From Bifidobacterium breve (GTDB lineage: Bacteria > Actinomycetota > Actinomycetes > S36-B12): a stretch of 10,305 nt of DNA. Shown here one piece after another: positions 1-6,576 of this stretch (its first letter is position 1; each line of letters opens with the position of its first letter). The DNA is taken from the NCBI GenBank assembly GCA_943328365.2, contig CALPZT020000028.1:1-10305 (forward strand). The letters are read 5' to 3'. Both the position numbers and the translations under genes were made by a program. The notes beneath the pieces are model-generated. The model had not been told where the DNA came from. It worked only from the letters and a program-made list of their open reading frames with translations, and did no database searches.

Positions 1-1
1 A

Positions 2-277
2 CCGATCTCTTACGTGGAGCAGGTGCGCGCCCCAGCCTGGCTGAACCAAGGTGCCTACGACACACGTACCCCGCCTGAGCAGGCCAAGCGCTACGCCAAG
101 GCTCTGCGCGATAGCGGCGGCGATGTGCTCCTTGACTGGTTTGCCGGCGGACACATGCCGGGGGGACTCGCTGGCATGGCCCACGACTTCGAGCGCATGA
201 CCGAATTGACATCGCGAGCTCTCCGGGGCGATCGATGGGACACCCTCGACAGGGCGCCGGAGGCAACAGATCGCTGA
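2..277 (+). CDS. Alpha/beta hydrolase, S9 (prolyl oligopeptidase-like) C-terminal fragment, 5' end outside window
   Basis: Only the last 91 codons are present; the reading frame is open to the left edge, so the GTG at 14 is not taken as the real start. The visible part matches the end of an S9-type alpha/beta hydrolase catalytic domain. A strand reading VRAPAWLNQGAYDTRTPPEQAK is followed by LLDWFAGGHMPGG. In this family the Asp of the GxxD-TRTPP segment and the His of the GGH segment are the acid and base of the Ser-Asp-His triad; the nucleophile lies outside the window. The 'TPPEQAxRYAxAL' helix after the Asp is characteristic of peptidase S9 and acylaminoacyl-peptidase-like enzymes. It ends with TGA, 53 bp from the stop of the convergent membrane gene. 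Substrate cannot be judged. A dienelactone hydrolase-like enzyme is the main alternative. Confidence 0.8.
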   Translation, partial: PISYVEQVRAPAWLNQGAYDTRTPPEQAKRYAKALRDSGGDVLLDWFAGGHMPGGLAGMAHDFERMTELTSRALRGDRWDTLDRAPEATDR

Positions 278-308
278 CTGTGCTCGATGTTTCAACACCA
301 GTCGCCGT

Positions 309-321
309 GCAGCCCGGCTGC
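309..321. terminator. Weak hairpin between convergent genes
   Basis: GCAGC-CCG-GCTGC forms a 5-bp GC stem with a 3-nt loop in the 53-bp gap between two facing stop codons (277 and 331). No T-run follows on either strand, so intrinsic termination is only a guess from position. Confidence 0.2.
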
Positions 322-330
322 CGTTGGCTG

Positions 331-1137
331 CTATCCCGAGACGGGGCCGATGAGAAGGTTTGCGAGCTCGTTCTCGGGCTTGCCCTGACCGCCGTGCTGG
401 GAGGTGAACCCTGCGGTGCCATCGACACCGCACATCTGCACGATCACCTGCTCGCCGCCGGGGTGCTGAGCGATCCACGAGGTGAGGTCGTAGGCGTTGC
501 CGTTGACGGCCGACCAGCAATCGGCCGGAGTGCTGTGCTGGGCGACGTCGGCCATCGTGATTCCCGCGCCAGTGGTCGGCGCGGATGACATGGAGCCGGT
601 TCCCGCAGGCGTCGACGCGGCTGATGTCGGAACCGTCGCGACGGCGCCGGTGGTCAGGGTTCGACCCCACACCGCTTCTGCGCCGGTATGACCGACGAGT
701 GCTGTCAGGACGATCGCCGCGATGGCGAGCAGCACACCTGCAACAGCGGCGAGTGTCATGGGCAAGGATCGTGCAGCATCGCCCTGGCGCCGTTCGAACC
801 ACACCCACAGTGCGGCCACGACAAAGAGGAGTGCAGCGAGGTAGACGAGGTACGACCCCCAATCGGCGTGCTCCTGGGGCTGGCCGACATAGGTGGAGAG
901 GGCCTCGCCGCTCTCCTTGGCGAGCACTGTGCCGGCTGCGCCGATGGCCAGGCCGGCAAGGGCAATGAGATCGAAGGGCCTGCGCCACCGTCGCACCACA
1001 ACGACGAAGATGAAGAGCAGGGCAGCGAGTGGGAGCACCACCACAACGAGATGGACTACCAGTGGATGCATGGGCAGGCCGGCCACGGAGACGAAGGGGC
1101 CCTCGGATACAAGGGACGATGCGGCAACAGGGCTCAT
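331..1137 (-). CDS. Four-helix DUF2231 membrane protein fused to a C-terminal cytochrome b5 domain
   Basis: The 268-residue protein has two parts. Residues 20-150 hold four hydrophobic helices (about 27-48, 56-74, 94-114, 126-149) and the His pattern of DUF2231: PMHPLVVHL near residue 22 and GHTGAEAVWG at 149-158. Residues 192-265 are a cytochrome b5-type heme domain with HPGG at 225-228 (His225) and a second His ligand at 248 in the FTSQHGG segment. Cys207 and Cys236 sit where extracytoplasmic bacterial b5 domains often carry a cysteine pair. The Arg-rich loops after helices 1 and 3 (RRWRRP, ERRQGD) suggest they are cytoplasmic, so both termini and the b5 domain should be outside. A Ala/Thr/Ser/Pro/Gly linker (about 165-193) joins the parts. 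The likely role is electron transfer or redox sensing at the membrane; the partner is not visible. Start ATG is supported by GGAG 9 nt upstream. Confidence 0.85.
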   Translation of the reverse strand: MSPVAASSLVSEGPFVSVAGLPMHPLVVHLVVVVLPLAALLFIFVVVVRRWRRPFDLIALAGLAIGAAGTVLAKESGEALSTYVGQPQEHADWGSYLVYLAALLFVVAALWVWFERRQGDAARSLPMTLAAVAGVLLAIAAIVLTALVGHTGAEAVWGRTLTTGAVATVPTSAASTPAGTGSMSSAPTTGAGITMADVAQHSTPADCWSAVNGNAYDLTSWIAQHPGGEQVIVQMCGVDGTAGFTSQHGGQGKPENELANLLIGPVSG

Positions 1138-1330
1138 TCGGGGAATCTCCAGGGGTTCGAGGCGTGATGGGGTGGGCCGTAAGCCATCCTCACATAGGTG
1201 CGAAGGCGATCTCCGCTCAGAGAGCTCGGTAGACGACGAATTGAGCGGAAGTTCACGGTTTCCTCAGCCGAGGCTCAGCAATGCATCGTCCCTCGATCTC
1301 GAAGAGACGATCCCGATACCAAGGAGAGGG
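1138..1330. other. Intergenic region between the two minus-strand membrane genes
   Basis: This 193-bp gap holds no convincing open frame. It is long enough for a separate promoter for the DUF2231-b5 gene, but I see no clear -10/-35 pair on the minus strand. A small hairpin (CCTC-AGCC-GAGG at 1262-1273) could be part of the 3' end of the upstream methyltransferase-like gene; its 4-bp stem is too weak to call a terminator. Confidence 0.4.
1147..1150 (-). promoter_or_regulatory. Ribosome binding site for the DUF2231-b5 gene
   Basis: GGAG on the minus strand lies 9 nt before the ATG at 1137. It supports that start over the internal Met23, which would remove little but the hydrophilic leader. Confidence 0.5.
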
Positions 1331-3382
1331 CTAGACGCTCACCGGGCTCTTGCTCGCCTGACGCTGGCCGACAAGTACCGCGATGAGGTAGAGCCCTGCT
1401 GCGACCGCAAGCAGCCACTGGTATCCGAGGATGAGCGACAGGTACTCGAGGCAGCCGCCGATCATCGCGCCGAACAGGTTTGCGGCGAATGCGGCGGTGG
1501 GGTTGGCAGCGTTCTTGAATCGCGAGGTGAAGAGCAGGTTCGCGAAGAACACCGGTGCGAAGGCGATGGCGACCGCGAAGAGCAGTCGCAGCGGTACTGG
1601 GAGGCCGAGCAGCATCTCATTGGGGATGAGGAATGCCACGAGCAGCGATGCGAAGAGAGCGGTGATGATGAACGGCCTCGGAATCGGTTTACGGGCGCGC
1701 TGGGTCACCTCAATGGCGAGGAGCACGGCAACGAGGACTCCGGTGAAGACGAGGGCGTTGACGAGCCAGGTCGTGCCGAAGAGCAGCGCGAAGGTGGTGA
1801 TCGATCTCGTTTCGAGGAGGAGGAATGCCGCCCCCATGAAGAACAGGTCGCCATAGCCGCGCATGGCCCTCAGCGGGCCGCCGAAGATGCGGATGCCGAT
1901 GAGTGACACCGCGAGGATGAGCGCGATGACGATGAGGTAGATATCCGGAATGGTCTGCGTCTTGAGATAGAGGAACGGTCGATCGTCAACTGCTGGAACC
2001 GGAATCTCCTGCGCTGCAGCGGCAATGGAGGCACGATCCCATGTAGCCGCGGGTGCGCACACGGCGTTGTCGGCCTGCTTGCCGATCGTGATCGCGGCCA
2101 GCGACTGCACCGCGGTGAAGGTGTCAAGGCAGGGTGCGTGGCCGAATACCTCATCGAGGGTGCCTGCGAGTCGGTTGATGAGCCACGGCTCGCGGTAGTA
2201 GTTGTACATCGCGAACACGCCATCGTCCGTCAGGTGATCGCGGGCGGCGGTGATGGATTCCTTCGTGAACAGGTACGACTCGAGACGCAGCTGGCTTGCG
2301 CCGGAGACAAGGGTGAGCGAGTCGGGCAGGGCGAACAGGATGAGGTCGTACTTCGTGTCGTTGCTCGACAGGAAGGCACGTCCGTCATTGATGTGGACCG
2401 ACACGCGGGGGTCGTCATACGGCTTATTCGGGTTGACCTGGCTGCCGATCTGCTGGATTCGCGGATCGATCTCGACGGCATCGACATGCTTCGCCCCGCG
2501 GGCGAGCGCGAGCGCGACGTCGGTTCCGGTGCCGGCACCGACAACGAGGACGTTGTTCAGCGGATTGTCGATGGCGCGCTCGTAGGGCCGTCCGTAGACG
2601 GGCTCGGCCTTGAGCCGCTGCTGGACATCCATGACGTTCTGGTGCGGGATGCCATTCACCTGGATGTTCGTGAACTCGTTGATAGTGCCGGCGTTCTGGA
2701 TCTCGGTGTGGACCTTGTAGTAGGGAGACCACGAGATACCCGCCATGAGCGACTCGACGACGAGGGTTCCGATGATGAGGACCATGGCGATGCGGGAGAC
2801 CCAGGGCAGGCGGGGGCCGTAGAGCAGCCAGAGTGCGACGAGGGTGACGATCGGCCAGATCCACGACGGCGCCCGGAGGAAGGCGATGAGGGTGAAGGAG
2901 AGCGTGCCGAGGATCGAGCCGATGATGTCCCACCGGTAGGCATCGAGCGCTTTGAATTCGCGGAATGCGCGCCCGGTGATCTCGCCGAAGCCGGTCATCG
3001 TGATCGCGATGACGATGAAGACGAGGGGGAGCGACACCCAGGTGGGCAGCCCGGTCGGGCGAACCTCGGTGAAGAAGATGAGATCGGTCGACGAGCCCTC
3101 GATGCGGGCGGGGAACACCATGATGAATGCGACGAGGATGAGCAGGCCGATTGGGACGTATCGGCCGAGGTCGTTGGAGGTGCGGGAGCGAAGGAAGCCA
3201 AGGCCGATGCCGAGGACGCTCGCGAGGAGGATGAGGTTGGAGAAGTAGGAAAGGTGGACGAGGTTGGCGCCCGTCCAGCGGATGAGGGCGAGCTGAACGA
3301 AGAGCATGAGTGCGCTCGCCACGATGAGGCGGGCCCTGCCCGTGAGGACGGTTTCGCCGCGCAGCATGGTCTTGGCGCTCAC
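1331..3382 (-). CDS. Polytopic membrane protein with a spermidine-synthase-like SAM-binding domain
   Basis: The 683-residue protein has an N-terminal membrane part (hydrophobic segments from about 18 to 215), a soluble Rossmann-type domain (about 225-475) and a C-terminal membrane part (about 480-670). The middle domain has the SAM-binding signature of the spermidine synthase superfamily: VVGAGTGTD at 280-288, VEID at 303-306, NDGRAFL at 332-338. Where true aminopropyltransferases read YDVIIxDxxDP, this protein reads YDLILFALPDS (345-355). The first catalytic Asp is therefore Ala351, while Asp354 remains. The motif MGAAFLLLETRS (516-527) recurs in membrane-fused members of this family. It may be a methyltransferase or another alkyl transferase acting at the membrane; polyamine synthesis is doubtful. 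The GTG start is chosen because AGGAG lies 7 nt upstream; Met6 is the alternative. It ends in TAG. It probably has its own promoter in the divergent region. Confidence 0.85.
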   Translation of the reverse strand: MSAKTMLRGETVLTGRARLIVASALMLFVQLALIRWTGANLVHLSYFSNLILLASVLGIGLGFLRSRTSNDLGRYVPIGLLILVAFIMVFPARIEGSSTDLIFFTEVRPTGLPTWVSLPLVFIVIAITMTGFGEITGRAFREFKALDAYRWDIIGSILGTLSFTLIAFLRAPSWIWPIVTLVALWLLYGPRLPWVSRIAMVLIIGTLVVESLMAGISWSPYYKVHTEIQNAGTINEFTNIQVNGIPHQNVMDVQQRLKAEPVYGRPYERAIDNPLNNVLVVGAGTGTDVALALARGAKHVDAVEIDPRIQQIGSQVNPNKPYDDPRVSVHINDGRAFLSSNDTKYDLILFALPDSLTLVSGASQLRLESYLFTKESITAARDHLTDDGVFAMYNYYREPWLINRLAGTLDEVFGHAPCLDTFTAVQSLAAITIGKQADNAVCAPAATWDRASIAAAAQEIPVPAVDDRPFLYLKTQTIPDIYLIVIALILAVSLIGIRIFGGPLRAMRGYGDLFFMGAAFLLLETRSITTFALLFGTTWLVNALVFTGVLVAVLLAIEVTQRARKPIPRPFIITALFASLLVAFLIPNEMLLGLPVPLRLLFAVAIAFAPVFFANLLFTSRFKNAANPTAAFAANLFGAMIGGCLEYLSLILGYQWLLAVAAGLYLIAVLVGQRQASKSPVSV

Positions 3383-3389
3383 TCGTGGT

Positions 3390-3394
3390 CTCCT
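3390..3394 (-). promoter_or_regulatory. Strong Shine-Dalgarno deciding a GTG start
   Basis: AGGAG, within GAGGAGA, lies 7 nt before the GTG at 3382 on the minus strand. It favours GTG over the ATG at codon 6, which would leave a 22-nt gap. Confidence 0.65.
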
Positions 3395-3436
3395 CGAAGC
3401 CGCGCTTGGTGCCCACCTACGGATGTGTCGTGGATC

Positions 3437-3457
3437 GCCTGACGCACCGGGTCAGGC
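3437..3457. promoter_or_regulatory. Perfect 7-bp inverted repeat in the divergent intergenic region
   Basis: GCCTGAC (3437-3443) and GTCAGGC (3451-3457) are exact inverted repeats around a 7-nt spacer. The site lies 54 bp upstream of the minus-strand GTG start and 125 bp upstream of the CocE-like start, a position suited to an operator controlling either gene. No regulator gene is in the window, and no flanking T-run suggests a terminator. A clear promoter could not be placed on either strand. Confidence 0.4.
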
Positions 3458-3570
3458 TAGTACCTGCAGTTTCACCGCGCCGAATTGCCCTGACTGGTGG
3501 GCTGGACGCTCCTGTGGATCGCCGTCGAAGGTGCGATAGTGCAGCATCGTGCGCGACCGGTTGAGTAGCG

Positions 3571-3575
3571 AGGAG
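3571..3575 (+). promoter_or_regulatory. Ribosome binding site for the CocE/NonD-family hydrolase
   Basis: AGGAG, continuing as AGGAGAGG, sits 7 nt before the ATG at 3583. It is the clearest Shine-Dalgarno of the plus-strand cluster and marks the likely first gene of the unit. Confidence 0.7.
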
Positions 3576-3582
3576 AGGCTGG

Positions 3583-5421
3583 ATGCAGGCGCTGATTGAG
3601 ATGAGCGATGGGGTTCGACTGTCTGTCACGCTGTTTCTCCCGAACGTGCAGCCAGCCCCCTGCATCCTCGAGGCACTCCCGTACCGCAAGGACGACATGA
3701 CGGCTGGCTGGCGACCGGAGTACGCCCGCTTCGCTGATGAGTTCGGCTTCGCTGTCGCCCGGGTCGATGTTCGAGGTACCGGCTCGAGCGGTGGAGTCGC
3801 CACCGATGAGTACCCGGAGGCTGAGCAGCGTGACCTCGCAGAGGTGATCGCCTGGCTGGCAGCCCAGCCTTGGTGCACCGGCAGCATCGGCATGTTCGGA
3901 ACCTCCTATGGCGGGTTCAATTCCTTCCAGCTCGCATGTGAACGGCCAGCGCACCTCGAGGCGATCATCCCCATCTATGCCACCGACGACCGATTCACCG
4001 ATGATGTCCACCAGATGGGCGGGGCGCGCAAGTGGCTCGATCTCGTCGACTACTGCCACTACATGGCGCCCATGAACCTCCTGCCACCCGTGCCGGGGAT
4101 CTGGGGCGACGCCTGGCGGGAGGAGTGGCTGCGTCGCATCGAGCAGCATGAGCCGTGGCTCCTCACCTGGCTCGCGCACCCGCGCGACGACGAGTATTGG
4201 CGCCACGGATCGGTGCGTCCCGACTACGACCGCATCGACATCCCGACGATGATCATCGCGGGCTGGGCTGACGGCTACCGCAACACCTCCTTTCGAACGG
4301 TCGCGGCGATCGATGCACCAACACGACTGCTGGCCGGGCCATGGGCGCACGCCGCTCCGTCCTCGAGCGCCCCCGGTCCCAGAATCGACCACGTCGCCGA
4401 GATGGCAGCGTTCTTTGACGAGCATCTGCGCGGAGGACAGTCGTCCTGGGCACTGCCCCACACCTGGTTCTGCCGCTTCTCCCACGCACCTGATCCGGTC
4501 CTCGACACTGTGCCGGGCGTCTGGCGCTCAGACACCTGGCCATCGAGCCGCTCGCATGAGCGCGTGCTCGATCTTCCGGACCGACCCCCTTACGGCGTAC
4601 GGCCTGACGTTGGCACGGCCGCGTGGATCTCCTGCGCCGGGCACCTGCCCTACGGCCAGCCAGACGACCAGCGCTTTGACGATGCTGCGTCACTCACCTG
4701 GGACATCCCGATCGATTCGCCGATCGAGATTGCCGGGAATCCGCACCTCCGCGCTCATGTCATGGCAACCTGTCCGCACCCGATCATCGCGGTGCGCCTG
4801 TGCGATGTGGCACCCGATGGAACGTCAACCCTCGTCACTCGGGGCAGCTTGCTCATCGGGGCGGAAGGCGCTGTCGATGTCGAGCTCGAGGCGACTGCTT
4901 GGCAATGGCAGGCCGGGCGAACCCTTCGGGTGAGCATCGCCGGAGCCGACTGGCCGAACGTGGTGGCTCCGGCTGGCCCCGGAACCCTCACCCTGCGTGG
5001 CGCCACCATGACGCTGCCGATCTACGACCCTGATCCGACCTTGCCTGTACCCGCGTTCGCACCGGGTGACCCAGGGTCCAGTGAAAGCACCGAGGGCATC
5101 ACGTGGACCATCGAACGTGATGTCGCGCGCAATGTCACCCGCTGTTCAGTCGGCTCCCAGTCGACCTACGACACTCCATACGGATCCGCGAGTGAGCGCT
5201 ACGACGGATGGGTGAGCGTGGATACCCGCACCTTCGAGCAGCACGCGCACTCCGACGTCGAGTTCACCCTCGAGTTCCCCGAGGTCACCGCGACGGCCCA
5301 TTCCGTCATGGACGTCGTCGCCATCGGTTCGGTGTACGACGTGACGATTGCGATCACCGTCTGCGAGGGGGATGAAATCCTGACGCAGCAGTTATGGCAA
5401 CGATCATTCCCCCGGGCCTAG
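3583..5421 (+). CDS. CocE/NonD-family serine hydrolase (acyl ester/amide hydrolase)
   Basis: The 612-residue protein matches the length and layout of the CocE/NonD (X-Pro dipeptidyl-peptidase S15-like) family. An alpha/beta hydrolase core at about 1-285 contains a cap insert, and a jelly-roll C-terminal domain (PepX_C type) follows from about 310 to 550. The triad is visible: Ser108 in GTSYGG (106-111), Asp230 in AGWADGY, and His256 in GPWAHAA. Tyr34 in LPYRKDD lies where cocaine esterase has its oxyanion-hole Tyr. There is no signal peptide, so it acts in the cytoplasm. The family cleaves acyl esters, amides or Xaa-Pro bonds; the real substrate cannot be read from sequence. Its neighbours suggest it opens an ester or amide before or after attack by the Rieske oxygenase. 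Its TAG stop is in the same frame as the next start, 15 nt on. Confidence 0.9.
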   Translation: MQALIEMSDGVRLSVTLFLPNVQPAPCILEALPYRKDDMTAGWRPEYARFADEFGFAVARVDVRGTGSSGGVATDEYPEAEQRDLAEVIAWLAAQPWCTGSIGMFGTSYGGFNSFQLACERPAHLEAIIPIYATDDRFTDDVHQMGGARKWLDLVDYCHYMAPMNLLPPVPGIWGDAWREEWLRRIEQHEPWLLTWLAHPRDDEYWRHGSVRPDYDRIDIPTMIIAGWADGYRNTSFRTVAAIDAPTRLLAGPWAHAAPSSSAPGPRIDHVAEMAAFFDEHLRGGQSSWALPHTWFCRFSHAPDPVLDTVPGVWRSDTWPSSRSHERVLDLPDRPPYGVRPDVGTAAWISCAGHLPYGQPDDQRFDDAASLTWDIPIDSPIEIAGNPHLRAHVMATCPHPIIAVRLCDVAPDGTSTLVTRGSLLIGAEGAVDVELEATAWQWQAGRTLRVSIAGADWPNVVAPAGPGTLTLRGATMTLPIYDPDPTLPVPAFAPGDPGSSESTEGITWTIERDVARNVTRCSVGSQSTYDTPYGSASERYDGWVSVDTRTFEQHAHSDVEFTLEFPEVTATAHSVMDVVAIGSVYDVTIAITVCEGDEILTQQLWQRSFPRA

Positions 5422-5424
5422 CGG

Positions 5425-5430
5425 CATACT
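5425..5430 (+). promoter_or_regulatory. Possible -10 box for a leaderless Rieske transcript
   Basis: There is no Shine-Dalgarno in the 15 nt before the oxygenase ATG. CATACT, partly like TATAAT, ends 6 nt before the ATG, the spacing expected for a leaderless mRNA. No convincing -35 box is seen. Translational coupling to the upstream stop is the other explanation. Confidence 0.2.
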
Positions 5431-5436
5431 TTTCCA

Positions 5437-6492
5437 ATGGAAGCCGCTCTCCCGAGGGAGCATTACACCGATCCGGAGTACTTCACCCGCGAGCGTGAGA
5501 TGCTCCGCCGGCAGTGGACATGCATTGCGCGGCTTGCCGATCTCGGCCTCACCGGGGCGGGCCGGGTCGCCGTCGTCGACTTCTACGGCGAGTCGATTGT
5601 CGTCACTCATGACGGCACTCTGCGTGCCCACGCGAATGTCTGTCGCCATCGCGGCTCGCAGTTACTCCCGGCGGACTGCGCGCCCTGTGACATGAAGGTA
5701 CTTCGGTGCTCGTATCACTCTTGGACCTATGCCCTCGACGGTTCGCTCCTGCATGCCCCGCATGCGGAGGGCATCGAGCCAGCGGACTTCGCACTCACGT
5801 CGCTGGCAGTCGATGACTGGGGTGGGTGGCTTTGGCTCGCAGAGGAGCCAGCCGAGAGCCTTCTCGCCCAACTCGGTGAAGTCCCTGATCGGGTCCGGCG
5901 ATACCCGCTGGCAGATCTCGTCCTCGGTGTCCGATTCACCTACGACGTCCGGGCCAACTGGAAGGTCATCGCAGAGAACTACAACGAGTGCTACCACTGC
6001 GGCCCCGTGCACCCGGAGCTCTGCCGACTCGTGCCGGCCTTTGCTGGCGGCGGCAGCGACATTCCCTGGGACGATGGAGTACCCCATCGTGACGGCGCCT
6101 GGACCTTCACGATGACCGGCACGAGTGACCGCGCACCATTCCCTGATCTCGATGAGCATGAGCGGGTCAGGCACAAGGGTGAACTGATCTACCCAAACCT
6201 GATGCTGAGCCTTGCGGCCGAGCACGCCGCCGCTTTCGTCCTCACCCCCGTTTCGATCGATCGCACCATCGTCACCTGCGACCTCCTCTTCGCACCCGAT
6301 GAACGGGAGAAGTCGACCTTCGATCCCTCCGACGCCGGTGAATTCTGGGACCTCGTCAATCGTCAGGACTGGGGCGTGTGCGAGTCGGTTCAGCGTGGGA
6401 TGACCTCCCGGTACTTCCGTGGCGGCTGGTACGCGCCGATGGAGGACACCTCCTTGGATATCAGGCGCTGGTTGCTGGCCAGGCTGCAATGA
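5437..6492 (+). CDS. Rieske non-heme iron oxygenase, alpha subunit (GbcA/CntA-like)
   Basis: The 351-residue protein has an N-terminal Rieske domain and a C-terminal catalytic domain. The [2Fe-2S] ligands are Cys69, His71, Cys91 and His94 (CRH, X19, CSYH). The mononuclear iron ligands are His187 and His192 in NYNECYHCGPVHPEL, with a probable third ligand Asp311 in QDWGVCESVQ. Glu184 occupies the position that bridges the two metal centres; aromatic-ring dioxygenases have Asp there, while carnitine oxygenase CntA has Glu. This points to the group acting on quaternary amines, with O2-dependent C-N cleavage or demethylation. A pair of extra cysteines (CAPC, 81-84) sits in the loop between the cluster ligands. 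No reductase or ferredoxin gene is near. It follows the CocE-like gene by 15 nt in the same frame and lacks a ribosome binding site. A ring-hydroxylating dioxygenase is the alternative. Confidence 0.9.
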   Translation: MEAALPREHYTDPEYFTREREMLRRQWTCIARLADLGLTGAGRVAVVDFYGESIVVTHDGTLRAHANVCRHRGSQLLPADCAPCDMKVLRCSYHSWTYALDGSLLHAPHAEGIEPADFALTSLAVDDWGGWLWLAEEPAESLLAQLGEVPDRVRRYPLADLVLGVRFTYDVRANWKVIAENYNECYHCGPVHPELCRLVPAFAGGGSDIPWDDGVPHRDGAWTFTMTGTSDRAPFPDLDEHERVRHKGELIYPNLMLSLAAEHAAAFVLTPVSIDRTIVTCDLLFAPDEREKSTFDPSDAGEFWDLVNRQDWGVCESVQRGMTSRYFRGGWYAPMEDTSLDIRRWLLARLQ

Positions 6493-6514
6493 CAAGGCAG
6501 CGAGTCTTCGCAAA

Positions 6515-6544
6515 TTGAATTCCTGAGGCCTCGCACACTGATAC
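6515..6544 (+). promoter_or_regulatory. Possible promoter before the substrate-binding protein gene
   Basis: TTGAAT (6515-6520) and TGATAC (6539-6544) are separated by 18 nt in the 84-bp gap after the oxygenase. They resemble sigma-70-type boxes, and an 8-bp palindrome GAGGCCTC (6525-6532) lies between them. A separate or extra promoter would allow more binding protein than enzyme. Sequence match alone is weak evidence. Confidence 0.3.
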
Positions 6545-6565
6545 GTTCACGGTTCACCTCGCTGC

Positions 6566-6571
6566 AGGGAG
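6566..6571 (+). promoter_or_regulatory. Ribosome binding site for the substrate-binding protein
   Basis: AGGGAG lies 5 nt before the ATG at 6577 and fixes the start that gives an intact signal peptide. Confidence 0.6.
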
Positions 6572-6576
6572 AGCCC

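Noticed and set aside
893..1906. 337-codon plus-strand frame spanning two minus-strand genes
   Set aside because: It crosses both the b5-fusion gene and the end of the methyltransferase-like gene, with low-complexity charged content and no recognisable motif.
2138..3442. 434-codon acidic open frame on the plus strand opposite the membrane methyltransferase-like gene
   Set aside because: Its composition (runs of Asp, Glu, Gly, Arg) is what a GC-rich antisense frame gives, it has no domain, and the minus-strand gene has clear motifs and a strong ribosome binding site.
3472..4485. 337-codon minus-strand frame opposite the CocE-like hydrolase
   Set aside because: It is a shadow of a gene with an intact catalytic triad and has no start signal or domain of its own.
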